From the NCBI GenBank assembly GCA_963281255.1, contig OY725488.1, forward strand, positions 3,805,925-3,869,924: a DNA stretch of 64,000 nt, in the 5' to 3' direction. The notes below the pieces were generated by a model, which did not search any database, was not told the origin of the DNA, and saw only the letters and a list, made by a program, of their open reading frames with translations. Within the stretch, counting starts at the first letter, position 1, and every line of letters starts with the position of its first letter. Position numbers and translations under genes: made by a program. The DNA comes from Aphrocallistes beatrix. Lineage: Eukaryota; Porifera; Hexactinellida; Sceptrulophora; Aphrocallistidae. This document shows positions 8,536 through 19,224 of the stretch, piece after piece.

Positions 8536-9230
8536 CAAATTTAGCTGTTCAATGTAGCCTCCCTTGTTTTTGATAACGGCCCTCAGTTGCTTAGGTACGG
8601 ATTTAACAGCGATACGAATCGTTTCCTGTGGAATTTTGCCCATTCTCTGCAAAGAGAGCTTTTTAGAGACTCGACACTCTTGTGGCTGGTAGATCAAGCA
8701 TTTGTCTCCATTATTAACCATATCGAAAAGTCCAGAGGATTGAGATCCGGACTGGATGGCGGCCATTCCTCCTTCGAAATGAAATCCGGAATATTCGTTC
8801 GTAGCCACTCTTGGTTGATATTCGCGGTATGAGCAGGAGCTCCGTCTTGCTGGAACAAAAATGGACGATTATTGAACATTGTCTTAACAAGATCTTTCAC
8901 TATAGGCTTTAAAACGATCTCTTGATACTTGACAGCGTTGATTTTCACGCCTGGTGGGATAAAAACTAGGGGAGTGCGGCCTTTTGCGGATATTCCGGCC
9001 CAAACCATCACTGACTGAGGTTTCTGTACTCTTTTAACCAATCTATACTCGTCTGGGATAGTGGAAGAAGAGGATAATATCCGATCGTTTTGGGTATTTA
9101 GTGCTTGCTCAACTGTAAATAATTTCTCATCAGAAAAGATTATCAGATCCAGTCCATGACTTGCGAACCGGTCACGTAGAATTTTACTTCTTGCTAACCT
9201 CTTCTGCTTAAATAACTTGACTCGCTAAAT
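8536..9230 (-). pseudogene. maT transposase, catalytic half (inverted)
   Basis: On the minus strand, starting about 9230 exactly where the plus-strand half stops. Motifs: LIIFSDEKLFTV (first Asp), then VMVWAGISAKGRTP, FQQDGAPAHTA (second Asp), and PPSSPDLNPLDFSIW (third Asp), with 37 residues between the second and third Asp, the maT (DD37D) spacing of the Tc1/mariner superfamily. A small frameshift near 8700-8720 separates the last 50 residues. All three Asp are present. Confidence 0.8.
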
Positions 9231-9298
9231 AAATCAGTATTATAACTATTTGTATGGGGAATTATGGGGTGTACGAATACTTTTGTCCAGGCAGTGTA
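9231..9298. repeat. Tc1-type MITE right end
   Basis: GTGTACGAATACTTTTGTCC followed by AGGCAGTGTA matches the right ends at 7073 and 61443. Only the end remains. Confidence 0.7.
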
Positions 9299-10795
9299 TA
9301 TCTTCAAAAGTTTTTAAGATATGACATCGCCCTCTTTCGGGACAATAGAGAAATAGTATGCCCGAACTTTACCTATAATAAGCGATATCTCAAGAACAAA
9401 TGGTCGGATCCGAATAAATTTTTTTTGAAACGATCAGAATTATATTTCTCACCTAGTGATCGCTAAATATCTGAGATCAAACTTGCGATTTCCCGAGCAT
9501 TATATAAATGAACTCCCTTATAGAGCTATTTTGTTTGGATTTTATTAGCCCATTCTTTCAAATCTTTGTGTTATATAATCTCCAAAGGTGCCAAAACAAT
9601 GTTAAGGTCGATATCATTAAAAAAATATCAAATAAGTTAAAAACTAATTGGTAAATGAGTCAAAAACCTCCAATAATTTTCCAATTTTTATTAACGTTAA
9701 ACTTTAGGGGGGGGTTAAGGTTGGCCATTCCTATAATAGCTAACTTTTGACTTTTTCAACCGATTCATTTAATTTTTTCAGTGCAGATTTGAATCGCAGA
9801 GTTATCTGCAAAACTGCATTAATAATTGAAATAATTAAAGAGATAAAATTTTTTTTAAAAATTTTGGTCATTTTACAAGTAAGAAATCGGAAACAATATG
9901 CTTACAATTCATTAGAAACTTTTCAAATTCATTCATAAATCGATGATCTAACTAATGAATAGACAGATTTTTGAAATTTTGAAAATTGTTAAAAATTCAC
10001 TCCAAAACACCCGAGGAATTTTATTTTTAGTAATTTTGACACTATTTTTAGCCTCAAGGTAATTTGTGAATTTAAAGTATAGTTTTGCTATTTTCACCAA
10101 AATCTGTTGGAATATATCTAATTTATCAGTATAAATGAGATTAAATGCCCATGGATGCTTTTATTTATCGTTAATAGCTCATTTTACATCGTTCTTATCA
10201 TTAAAACTTCAAATCCCTATATCTCGGGACTATAAAATTCCAAAATTGACCGTCTTTCAAAAGTTTTAACTCAAAATTGCATTGAGAAAGTGGTTTGAAA
10301 ATTTCAGGAGTTGTTCCATATCATTAGGCGATGAGTGTAGGACCACTCGATTTTCGATATCCTATAAATTTGTGATTTTATTGCTGATTTCCATAGAAAA
10401 TCGGGCGTTTTTTGCCGTTTTGTGGCAATTCTTTTTCAACCACCTATAAAATTATCAATTTTGGTTATTTTAACTTTCTTCTGGTCATATGCGATAGCGA
10501 ATTTTATAGACTATATATAAATAAATTTTCGAAGCATTTGATCCAAACATGTGTTTCAAAAAAATCACAGAGTGGAGGAGGGCTTACAATTAAGATGTGC
10601 TAGGGATAAACGGAAAAAGACCGACTTTGAGACGCTCTAACTCAAAAACTAGAAATGCGGACCAAAAACTGTTTGGCCTGTCTCAATATTTTTTAATTGC
10701 ACTGCCTGCCCAAGAATAACATCTTATATAGCTCTATTCTTGATATATGCTGTAAGCCAAACCTATGGATTTTTCACGGGAGGTATCCTTAATAA
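9299..10795 (+). repeat. Long non-coding repeat (GGTATCCTTAA family), first unit
   Basis: Non-coding, ending in GGGAGGTATCCTTAA. It matches 36618-38547 (part inverted, part direct), 60640-60910 and 61444-62060. Conserved landmarks are TTGTTCCATATCATTAGGCG and TTTGAGACGCTC. The left edge is truncated by a Tc1-type MITE end. Confidence 0.75.
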
Positions 10796-11335
10796 CTCAT
10801 TCTACATTCTTCTTAACATCTAACCTAAAAATCTCTATATCGGGACTCTAAAATTATTTCACAAATTTGGTTTGAGATAGAAGTTTGAAAATTTCAAGTG
10901 TTGTTCCATATCATTAGGCGATCAACGTAGGACCACCATTTTTCTGAGATATTCTAACTCGGTGATTTTATTCCTGATTTCTCCAAAAGAACGGACATTT
11001 TTGCCCTTTTTTTTCGGACACCGATAAAATTTACAATTTTTGTCATTTTAACTTTCTTCTGGTCCTATGAAGTTGCAAATATGGTATACTATCTATGATT
11101 CGATTTTGGAAGCATTTGATTCCTTGGTATGTCCTAAACTATTCCTTGAGTGAAAAAAACAGACTTTGAGACACTGTATCTCAAAAACTAGAAATGAGAA
11201 TCAAAAACGCTTTGGAAAGTGCCAGTATTTCTTGATGGAGATACCTCCCTACGCTTAACATCCCTTATAGCTCTACTTTCATCGTATGCTGTAAGTCAAA
11301 TCATATGTTTTTTCGAGGGCGGTATCCTTAAAATG
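10796..11335 (+). repeat. Second tandem unit of GGTATCCTTAA repeat
   Basis: Repeats the landmarks of 10190-10795 in the same order, including the GTTCCATATCATTAGGCG block and the TTTGAGACACTG block, and ends GAGGGCGGTATCCTTAA. The two units are thus a direct tandem of about 0.55-0.6 kb with moderate divergence. Confidence 0.75.
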
Positions 11336-11594
11336 GTTATGCTGATTCTTTAATCCTTAATTTAGGAAGCACATTTATTTGTTTATTAAAAAATGAATCC
11401 TTTGACTGAAAGCCTGTATCATGCTCTACAGTGCTATTTTTGTAAGGGATAAGTTGAAATAAATGCATAGCCTATAGCATTTCAGTACTTCAGTTACGTT
11501 GCTAAGTTCACTAATTATATCTATGATTCATATAGAAATTGCATAAATACAGTATTAAACGAGAGAAAATATAAAGAATTATACGTGAAAATAT

Positions 11595-11816
11595 ATGGAA
11601 ATGTCTGATCGAACAATTGAAAAACAAAGTGAGGAGGATCCCAAGCAGGAGGATCCCAAGCAGGAGGATCCCAAGCAGGTGGATCCCAAGCAGGAGGATC
11701 CCAAGCAAGAGGATCCAAAACGAAAGAGGGGAAAGAGAGGAGGGCGAAACCGCGAAAGAAGAGCAGAAATTGCAATCACTTTTGAAAAGATGAGGCTGTT
11801 GGAGGACATTTTAGCG
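11595..11816 (+). CDS. Unidentified exon with (EDPKQ)n repeat and basic segment
   Basis: From an ATG, about 74 residues: a short start, six near-identical EDPKQ units (one reads VDPKQ) encoded by a 15-bp DNA repeat, then a very basic stretch (KRKRGKRGGRNRERR) and a helical-looking tail ending LLEDILA. A GTGAGT donor follows at 11817, and a Helitron then occupies the putative intron. No downstream exon was recognised. Product unknown; the basic stretch would suit nuclear or nucleic-acid binding. The base composition is clearly richer in G than its surroundings. Confidence 0.45.
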
Positions 11817-11843
11817 GTGAGTTTCTGCGTATTTATAATAACA

Positions 11844-12337
11844 CAAGCGCGCTTCGCTTGCTTGCGCTGCACGGCTGGCGGACACTTCGTGTCCGCCGGA
11901 GGCTCCCTTCGGTCGCCTGAGGTCACATTGGTTAATTATAAGGGAGAGAGCATCACTAAATATGTCTGTCCTACTGTGCTAATCGATATCACTCGAAAAA
12001 TCACCAAATTTGTCAATTTTAAAATTTTTGAAGCGTAATGATGACGTCATAACAAAGTGATGAGTGATCATTTTTTGATGAAAGTCGCATCATATGTGAG
12101 GTATGTTAGTATACATATTCTATTAAAATTTCAACCTTCTATCTCCTATAATAGCTGAGTTATGCCCGAATAACTGTGTTGCTTAACTTTTAAAAATGTG
12201 ACAATGACGTTATAATTCCATGATGAGTCGACATTTTGGTCTGAGCTCAGAACTTACTGGAGCCATAGCCAAAAGACTCCCACATGCCAAAAATTAGCTT
12301 TCTGTGCCCGCCAGTTTCTTCAATCAATTCGTTACAG

Positions 12338-12368
<31 letters not shown>

Positions 12369-12396
12369 TACATTAATCGAGTTTTAATAGTAAGGA
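11844..12396 (-). mobile_element. Non-autonomous Helitron, full length
   Basis: Minus orientation: 3' CTTG at 11844-11847, 5' TC end at 12395-12396, with every family block between. A copy in the opposite orientation begins at 12430, giving a head-to-head pair. Confidence 0.88.
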
Positions 12397-12429
12397 TATA
12401 ATAAATTCAATAATATCATGCAAAATACA

Positions 12430-12966
12430 TCCTTACTATTAAAACTCGATTAATATTTGTATATATATATATGTTACGAATTGATTGAAGAAACTGGCAG
12501 GCGCAGAAAGCTGATTTTTGGCATGTGGGAGTCTTTTGGCTATGGCTCCAGTAAGTTCTGAGCTCAGACGAAAATGTCGACTCATCATGGAATTATGACG
12601 TCATTGTCACATTTTTAAAAGTTAAGCAACACAGTTATTCGGGCATAACTCAGCCATTATAGGAGATAGAAGGCTGAAATTTTAATAGAATCTGTATACT
12701 AACATACCTCACATATGATGTAACAATCATCAAAAAATGATGACTCATCACTTTGTTATGACGTCATCATTACGCATCAAAAAATTTTAAATTTACAAAT
12801 TTGGTGATTTTTCGAGTGATATCGATTAGCACAGTTGGACAGACATATTTAGAGATGTTATCTCCCTTATAATTAACCAATGTGACTCCAGGCGACCGAA
12901 GGGAGCCTCCGGCGGACACAAAGTGTCTGCCAGCCGCGCAGCGCAAGCAAGCGCGAATCGCGCTTG
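12430..12966 (+). mobile_element. Non-autonomous Helitron, full length
   Basis: Starts TCCTTACTATT after A, ends CTTG before T. It lacks the long TA tract of its siblings at the start but has the same AACGAATTGATTGAAGAAAC block, internal palindrome and 3' hairpins. Confidence 0.88.
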
Positions 12967-13984
12967 TACTTTAGGGAAATACAACACCAGTTGATTCGCT
13001 AAAATTAGAATTTAAATTATAATGAGGTAAGCAGAATTTCTAAATCGTGAAAACAAGCAATCATTTAATTTTTTTGCAACTCATTTTTTAGATCATTTAG
13101 TCATATATGTATTTATTTTGGCAAGATTGTAAAGTAAGTTGACTGAGTTTGCGAATTTTTTGTCTAAAGTCATTTATATTATTATTTTTTTAGTTATTAC
13201 ATCATATCAGATAATGAAATTTCGACAGTTCAATTTAATATTTCAGGGAGTATTTAATTAACCTTTTAAATAACTATTAAATACATTAACTTAATACGAT
13301 AGGAATCTAATCATATCCAATAGATTTTTCGACTACTCACAGTAGATAATGACATATACATACTCGATTACTGGCTGTGATGAAACAGATGGATCTACTT
13401 GCTTACTGCAGTGATGGAACAGACACCTTATTTGAGCATCAATATTACATGTTTATTTCTATATTCTAATAATCAATCGACTGTAATAATGAAAATACAA
13501 TTTACAATAAAGTATTAACTTATTCATTAATTTAATTGCTAAAATAAAACAAAGGTAGTGAATAAAGGCATAGTCGAATATAATAAGTCAGTATTAAGCA
13601 ACCAGGATCGATAGGGATAGATCAGGAGTCAGTCTGCAATATATTTTAAAGATATTATTAAAAGATCAGTGAGAATAAAGAAATTCATTTTGGCACACCA
13701 AAAACTGTAAATTCCAGCACACTAATTTGTTGCAAAGTAAAAAATCTCAAATTTGGTATATCGCAATAGATTTGTAGAACTTGCGAAATTATTTGTAAAT
13801 AGTGTCTCAGATAAAATGCTCACGACGGAATTTTCACCATTCTTATGGTTATAATATTCAGTTTTTCAAGGTTGAATTCATGAAAGATTTAATAGAATTT
13901 GAACCTGAAGTACCTAATAACATAGCCACATAATTATAGCGCCTCTGCGGATACGAAGTGTTCGCTAGCCGAGCTATGCTTTAC
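12967..13984. other. AT-rich interval without recognised genes
   Basis: No coding signature. A Helitron-like hairpin remnant (CTGCGGATACGAAGTG) lies near 13945-13985. A possible donor GAG|GTAAGC at 13035 has no supporting exon. Confidence 0.4.
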
Positions 13985-14105
13985 AATATTTATATGAAGT
14001 AAAAAAAAAAGTAGGATATATTGAGTGACTCCAGGCGCCCGCAGGGCGACTCTGCGGACACACAGTGTCCGAAGCCGCACAGCGCAAGTAAGCGAAGCGC
14101 ACTTG
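13985..14105 (+). repeat. Helitron-type 3' end, second subfamily
   Basis: AGGCGCCCGCAGGGCG and CGGACACACAGTGTCCG hairpins followed by GAAGCGCACTTG. The sequence inward (T-run, ATAAATATTGTAAA) matches 54-215, not the main family. Confidence 0.65.
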
Positions 14106-14119
14106 TATATTATAATCTT

Positions 14120-14995
14120 AAATGAAAGGAAATATATCATAATATATATGTTCCTCAAACATCTCTTTGTCAAAAATAAATATTTCTCGACTTATCATTG
14201 ATTTATTGTAATACAAATTCTATGGAAAACTTTGACTATATTAGAAAATGGCGGATCTAGTCATTGAATATGTGCTCAAATGTAGCTATTAAGCTAAAAA
14301 ATCAATGCAATTGTCGCTAACAATGTGTACAGATTATTTAGAGCACTTTTCATTATTATTTTGGAAGTTCTGGCTTTTACCTACCAGATTCGGTCAAAGC
14401 CCCCCATTTATGGTCCAAAAATAGATACCTCCTATCTATGGAAATATACCCAAATTCTTAGCTCTCAATTCCTAATATACTTTTTATAACAGTATATATA
14501 TATATGATTCTTTGATATTACAGGGTTGCTTTTAAGTTCTTTCCCAAGCTTGATTAGGTATAAAATTGCAGTGGCCCTAATTCTCAAATTTCGCTGCGCG
14601 CCAGGACACATACTTTCTCCACAAAACTCACCATACAAAACACAGTTCTAGGTCTTAGACTCGAAAAATCTTTTAAAATCATTGAGAATATTTGAATTAC
14701 AATCTCTAAAGACCATAATAACTAAGATTGTTTGAGTATAAGAAATTTTATACCTAATCAAGCTTGGGAAAGAACTTAAAAGCCACCCTGTCATTGTACT
14801 ACGTCCTATGGAATGGTAAGTTTTAAATTTTTGTCACGTGATGACGTATCATTTCCGAAAATCCTAACTTGGAAAAATAAAAGTAGTAGACTCTCGCTCT
14901 AACTTCCTAATATACTTTTTAGAAGCACTTTATTCATTCGAAACCGATGGATTATACTTTGTAGTGCTAGCGGTATTAAGGCTAGCGTAGCCCAC
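14120..14995 (-). repeat. Inverted copy of the long non-coding repeat
   Basis: Matches 37380-37990 in reverse orientation: shared landmarks are CCCCCCATTTATGGTCC, CTAATATACTTTTTA and TCACGTGATGACGT. It is interrupted by the MITE at 14521-14790. Confidence 0.7.
14521..14790. mobile_element. MITE related to maT (CAGGGTTG ends)
   Basis: 270 bp with inverted ends of about 50 bp (CAGGGTTGCTTTTAAGTTCT and complement). The ends resemble those of the maT copies at 7967 and 24710, so those transposases may have mobilised it. The uninterrupted counterpart at 37560-37600 serves as an approximate empty site. Confidence 0.85.
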
Positions 14996-15455
14996 TATTG
15001 TATTAGGCTGTATAGGTAACTCTATACTAGTACAGTATACTACATGAATCCTTACTATAGTCGTTACATGGACTAAGAATGAATGTAATTCTGAATGCTT
15101 TAAATCTTGTGCATATTGAAAATTGACTTGGAATTTTTTGGTTTTCTAATTTTGGCTTCCATCATCCGTAATATAACGCATAAAATTTTTCTCAGAAACA
15201 CATGCCTAGATTTTAATGATCTAACTTTTAATTCTGGTTCTTAGTGATATTTTGCAACTTGTTATCGAGTGAATTTTCACATAGAGTTTCTTTATTAGAA
15301 AATATATTGGAATATTGACTCCTCAAATTGTCCAATATTGAAATGTTGATAAAATGAAAAATATGATATATATTATTTTTCATTAATTATATCCTAGTCA
15401 TAATGTACTTTTGGAGGTGTTTGGGGTTGAAAATTCGAAAAAGTTTGACCTTCAT
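14996..15455. other. AT-rich interval, nothing recognised
   Basis: No gene or repeat family was identified. Confidence 0.4.
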
Positions 15456-16720
15456 ATATACTTAGATTAATATTAATATATCCTGTGAATTTGACTGTGA
15501 GATATTTGTGACATGCACATTAGTATTATTGGATGCATCAGGAGAATAAACTGCGTATAACTGTTCCTCAGATTCCACGTATTTTAATACTTCAAATGGA
15601 AGTGTATTTGAACGTAGTCCAATTCGTGGTTCAGTTTCGAACAGGGACATATATGGTGATTGTTTAATGCCTGAATGATAGCTACTGTTTTTCTGAAAAT
15701 GGACAAAACGAAAGCCATTAGGCCAGTCTTCTCTATGATTATCACCAAGTCATGTGATTAACATATCTTTAATGTCGCAATTAAGGCGTTTCACTGATCC
15801 TTGACTTTGTGGATGTCTTGGTATCCCATGAACCATCAAATATCAGGCCATAATATTTCAAGTTCATCAATGACATGTACAGTGAATTCAGACCCGTTGT
15901 CACTCTGTAGGATCTGTGGTGCACAAAATGCATAAATATATCAATTAATTGATTTGCTACTCCTACTGCTCGTTTTAAAGTTAACGGGCGTAAAACGCAG
16001 TATTTAGTCAGGTGGTCTTGATAAACCAGGATCCACTTATTTGATTAATAAGACATATATTGCATATCAATCAGATCAACCTGACCACGTGATAAAGAGT
16101 CTTTGGACAAAATTGGCCTCATGACTACTCCTTTCGTTGTCGGACGTTTTCTCTTTTTCTGAAACTCAGCACATATAAGTATCTCGTAGTGTCCAAGAAT
16201 GTAATATTTCCTATTAGATTTCGTTGTCGATATTGAAGCTTAATTGACCAATTAACTCATAGTATTGATCCTTAGTCAACAACAACAACCATTCCTCGGA
16301 GATTTTTGGAATTAATAATTCTCTAAACAAAACTCTAAAGGATTATCCATTAGTTGCATCAGGCATGGTGTAGATCTTCCTGTCGAATTCCGAATTTCGA
16401 TATTTATACCTCAAATTCAATAATAGGATTTGAATTTTATTTGTTATCAATTCAGTGTTTTGTATTGTCAGATTTATCAATGAATCGTCGGTTTGTTCAT
16501 ATCGCATAATGAATAGATGTTTTCTTTTGATACCTTTCGGTTTTTGTCATGATTGAACATTCAGGAAATCCGTCAAATTTAGTGCTTGAATTTTCAGCCA
16601 ATTTATAAATTGAAAATTTCAGTCATTTTAACAATTGACTAAGTGAACTATTCAATTAATGAATTGACTGAAATTTTCAGGCAATTGGTAAATTGCTGAT
16701 TTTACCAATTGTCTGTAAAA
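15456..16720 (-). pseudogene. Decayed Ginger-like transposon, second subfamily
   Basis: The minus strand has fragments of the same integrase as 47862-49990: ILQSDNGSEF (near 15900), GYQDIHKVKDQ, and EPRIGLRSNT (15610), with many stops and frameshifts. The N-terminal side carries the family's terminal repeat (16560-16720, ending CTGTAAAATATAC). The other end is missing. It retains the SDNG catalytic region that the 48-kb copy has lost. Confidence 0.75.
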
Positions 16721-16796
16721 TATACATATTACTTAGCGCATTCAAAAAGTTAGTGAAAATAGGATATTTTTGATTCGTCCGTTGTATTCCTTAGGG

Positions 16797-17101
16797 CAGG
16801 GCTGTCCGACTATATTTACTTCGGGCCGCAACTGCTTCATACCATTTAGTGGCGGGCCGCAATACAGGGGCGTGCACTCGGGATGGGTATGGATAGAGGC
16901 ATTTTGGACAATTTGTATCGTGAACAATAGAAGCTAATATCTATTGAAAAGAATTAGTAGGACCATGGTCTATCAGCCATATGTCCCTACCAACGAGAAA
17001 ACGAGACGCATGATATGGAAAAATTTGGAGAATTTGTCTAAAAGTGGGTAAAAAGGGGGAGATTGAAGCAGGCAACGCGAGCCGCCTGTTGGACAGCGCT
17101 G
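16797..17101. mobile_element. hAT MITE with perfect 8-bp target duplication
   Basis: 305 bp beginning CAGGGCTGTCCGAC and ending GTTGGACAGCGCTG, flanked on both sides by CCTTAGGG (16789-16796 and 17102-17109). End sequence and 8-bp duplication are diagnostic for hAT. No transposase. Confidence 0.9.
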
Positions 17102-17109
17102 CCTTAGGG

Positions 17110-19095
17110 GATCAGCTCCCAAATTATATATTGCTTTATTTAAAGAGAACAATTATTGTGGTTCCTACATTAGATTTTTGTACATCAGGTTAGAACATTG
17201 TCAAAAAGTTGGAATTTTCCCATTGTAAATGGTTTAAAACAAAATTTGGAGGATAAAAATTGTGAAAATCGTAAAATAAAATCACTAAAAGGTTAAATAA
17301 TTCAGATCAAATGTGAACAAGTAAACGGGCTGTGTTCAATAGAATTACTCGTGTTGAAAAAATATCATGCCACTTTTAGTATAATTTTTGCCAATTTTCA
17401 ACACTCAAAAAGTGGGACAAAAGTGGATGTAGTAAATCCACTTCAAAACACATTATTCCTTCAGCCTAAACTAGAATACTTTGGAAAAGTTAATCTATAT
17501 GTTAGTTGTTGCCTAGAATTCGATGGAGGGATCAGTTTTAATCCAAATTTGCTCAGAACTGAAATATATCAAAGGAAACCACAAAAATCACGTTCAAAGG
17601 GACTACCTTAAACAGATGTACAAAAATCTAATGTAAGAACTACAATAATTGTCCCTTTAATGCAGTTTTGCAGATAACTTTGCGATTCAAATCTGCAATG
17701 AAAAAATTAAATGAATCGGTTGAAAAAGTCAAAAGTTAGCTATTATAGGAAAGGCCAACCTTAATTTAGAATGGACGACATTTACATGCTTAAATTGCAT
17801 ATTCTATAAGCATCTCCCCTAACATAGGAACGACACGTGAATGAGGTGTGGCAGAGCCGGACCTCTCTCAAAAGTAGTACGGCAATCACCGTACCAGCTG
17901 CACACCAGGTGCCGACCCTGTTCCTTGATAGGTACACTCGGAAATACATACATTTTCCTATTAAAAGATTATTTCACCTATTTGATCCATTATAAATGAT
18001 CTCTCTTCAAACTATCAGTAGAACCTTTGGTTGTCTGAGTACATGACAACCAAAAATTTAATTTTTTTAAAATTTTCACCTAAAAAAATATTTGTTGATC
18101 TCTTTAAGTCCAGTACTGGGTGCTCAGGTATTCTTATGCTATCTTATCCATTGTTATCGCTTAAAGCCGCCCATAGCAGTTATTATTTCACCATTTAAAT
18201 TGTTCTCTTATCGAATGTTCTGACTTTAATGCTATATTTCCAGATTGAGCAATATTAAATTCCTATACTGAGTATACTACAATATGTGTGCACAAATAAC
18301 TCAACTAGTTTAATTGTAATACTGGTTATTACTTATTAGGTTCGCAATCTGATATATGCACTGTTGATAAAATCTGACTAGAATCATTCAATTCAGAACA
18401 CAGATTCCAAAGATATTTCCAATTTTTGGTGAAATCTCAAAATAGTGTCTAAAATTAGACAAATTTCCAAAATACTGATTGATTATACTGAAGGGTGATT
18501 AGATTGCTTTGATTCTAGTCTTTTATCTAAAGCAATATACCTACAATGGATTAAAACACTAAGAACGGCAATTGATAGAAACAAATTTACTAGGAATGCG
18601 CGCGGAAAATTTCACTTCTACTATTAAAATAAATTTGAATCCCCGATCATACCCATTGAAGTGGCATCTCTAAAGGTGACATAACTACAAAACTACCTTG
18701 AATTTTCAAAAGCTGTTTCGTACGAATATTATGCATACATATATGAACTCAAACGTAATTTGCTGGTTTATTTGCAGTCTAAAAACGGGTAACCTTTGAA
18801 TTTGAAAGGTTATAACTGTGTAGAAAGTCACTTTTATGAAATTATAAACAATTTATTTTGGAGAGCAGATATTTTGTCTTGTTTGGTCGAGAGGGTTTTT
18901 GATACAATGAATAACCTTTGAGTTAATGGTAAAATAATCGGTAAAATTCCTACTGCATAATACAAATCAGGCCAGATTCATCCTTTCCTTCTCATAAAAT
19001 GATGTCTATTGCTTACAATTTGTGTCTATAATTTACTGAATTTATCCTCCATAATGCTATTTCTATACAGCTTTTTATGGTGCTCAATAATTTAG
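17110..19095. other. Intergenic, with one repeat patch and one GC-rich patch
   Basis: 17655-17765 is an inverted match to 9715-9830 (part of the long repeat family). 17820-17940 is conspicuously GC-richer than its surroundings (GAGGTGTGGCAGAGCCGG, CAATCACCGTACCAGCTG). I could not match it to a tRNA, 5S or spliceosomal RNA. Otherwise nothing is recognised. Confidence 0.45.
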
Positions 19096-19114
19096 TCTGG
19101 TGAGTGCATATTTA

Positions 19115-19123
19115 TTTTTCTAG
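19115..19123 (+). promoter_or_regulatory. Candidate 3' splice site before VPS8 main exon
   Basis: Pyrimidine run ending TTTTTCTAG, with VPS8-like coding sequence starting at 19124. The nearest GTGAGT (19100) would make a 24-base intron but leaves an in-frame TAG at 19093, so the partner donor is probably further upstream. Confidence 0.45.
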
Positions 19124-19224
19124 ATTTATTTCTGAAGGAACATTCATATCTAAACTCTTCAGAATTTGCTTCCCATAAAAGTATTAAGAAACCTCGCGAT
19201 AAGTTTGAAGAATATCCTGATATT

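Larger units (their letters stand above)
7967..9230 (+). mobile_element. maT-type (DD37D) transposon with internal inversion
   Basis: The left end is TA followed by CAGGGTGACAAATAAGTTCT, like the related copy at 24710. The N-terminal half of the transposase is on the plus strand and the catalytic half on the minus strand, meeting at 8487 and 9230, so the right half has been flipped. No right terminal repeat is seen; a Tc1-type MITE end follows. Confidence 0.8.

Noticed and set aside
17820-17940. 5S rRNA or snRNA in the GC-rich patch
   Set aside because: It lacks the conserved internal control region of 5S and the hallmark boxes of U1 and U6.
19100-19123. A 24-base GT-AG micro-intron before VPS8
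   Set aside because: Splicing it keeps the genomic frame and leaves a TAG six bases before the donor, with no start codon between, so it cannot supply the 5' coding part.
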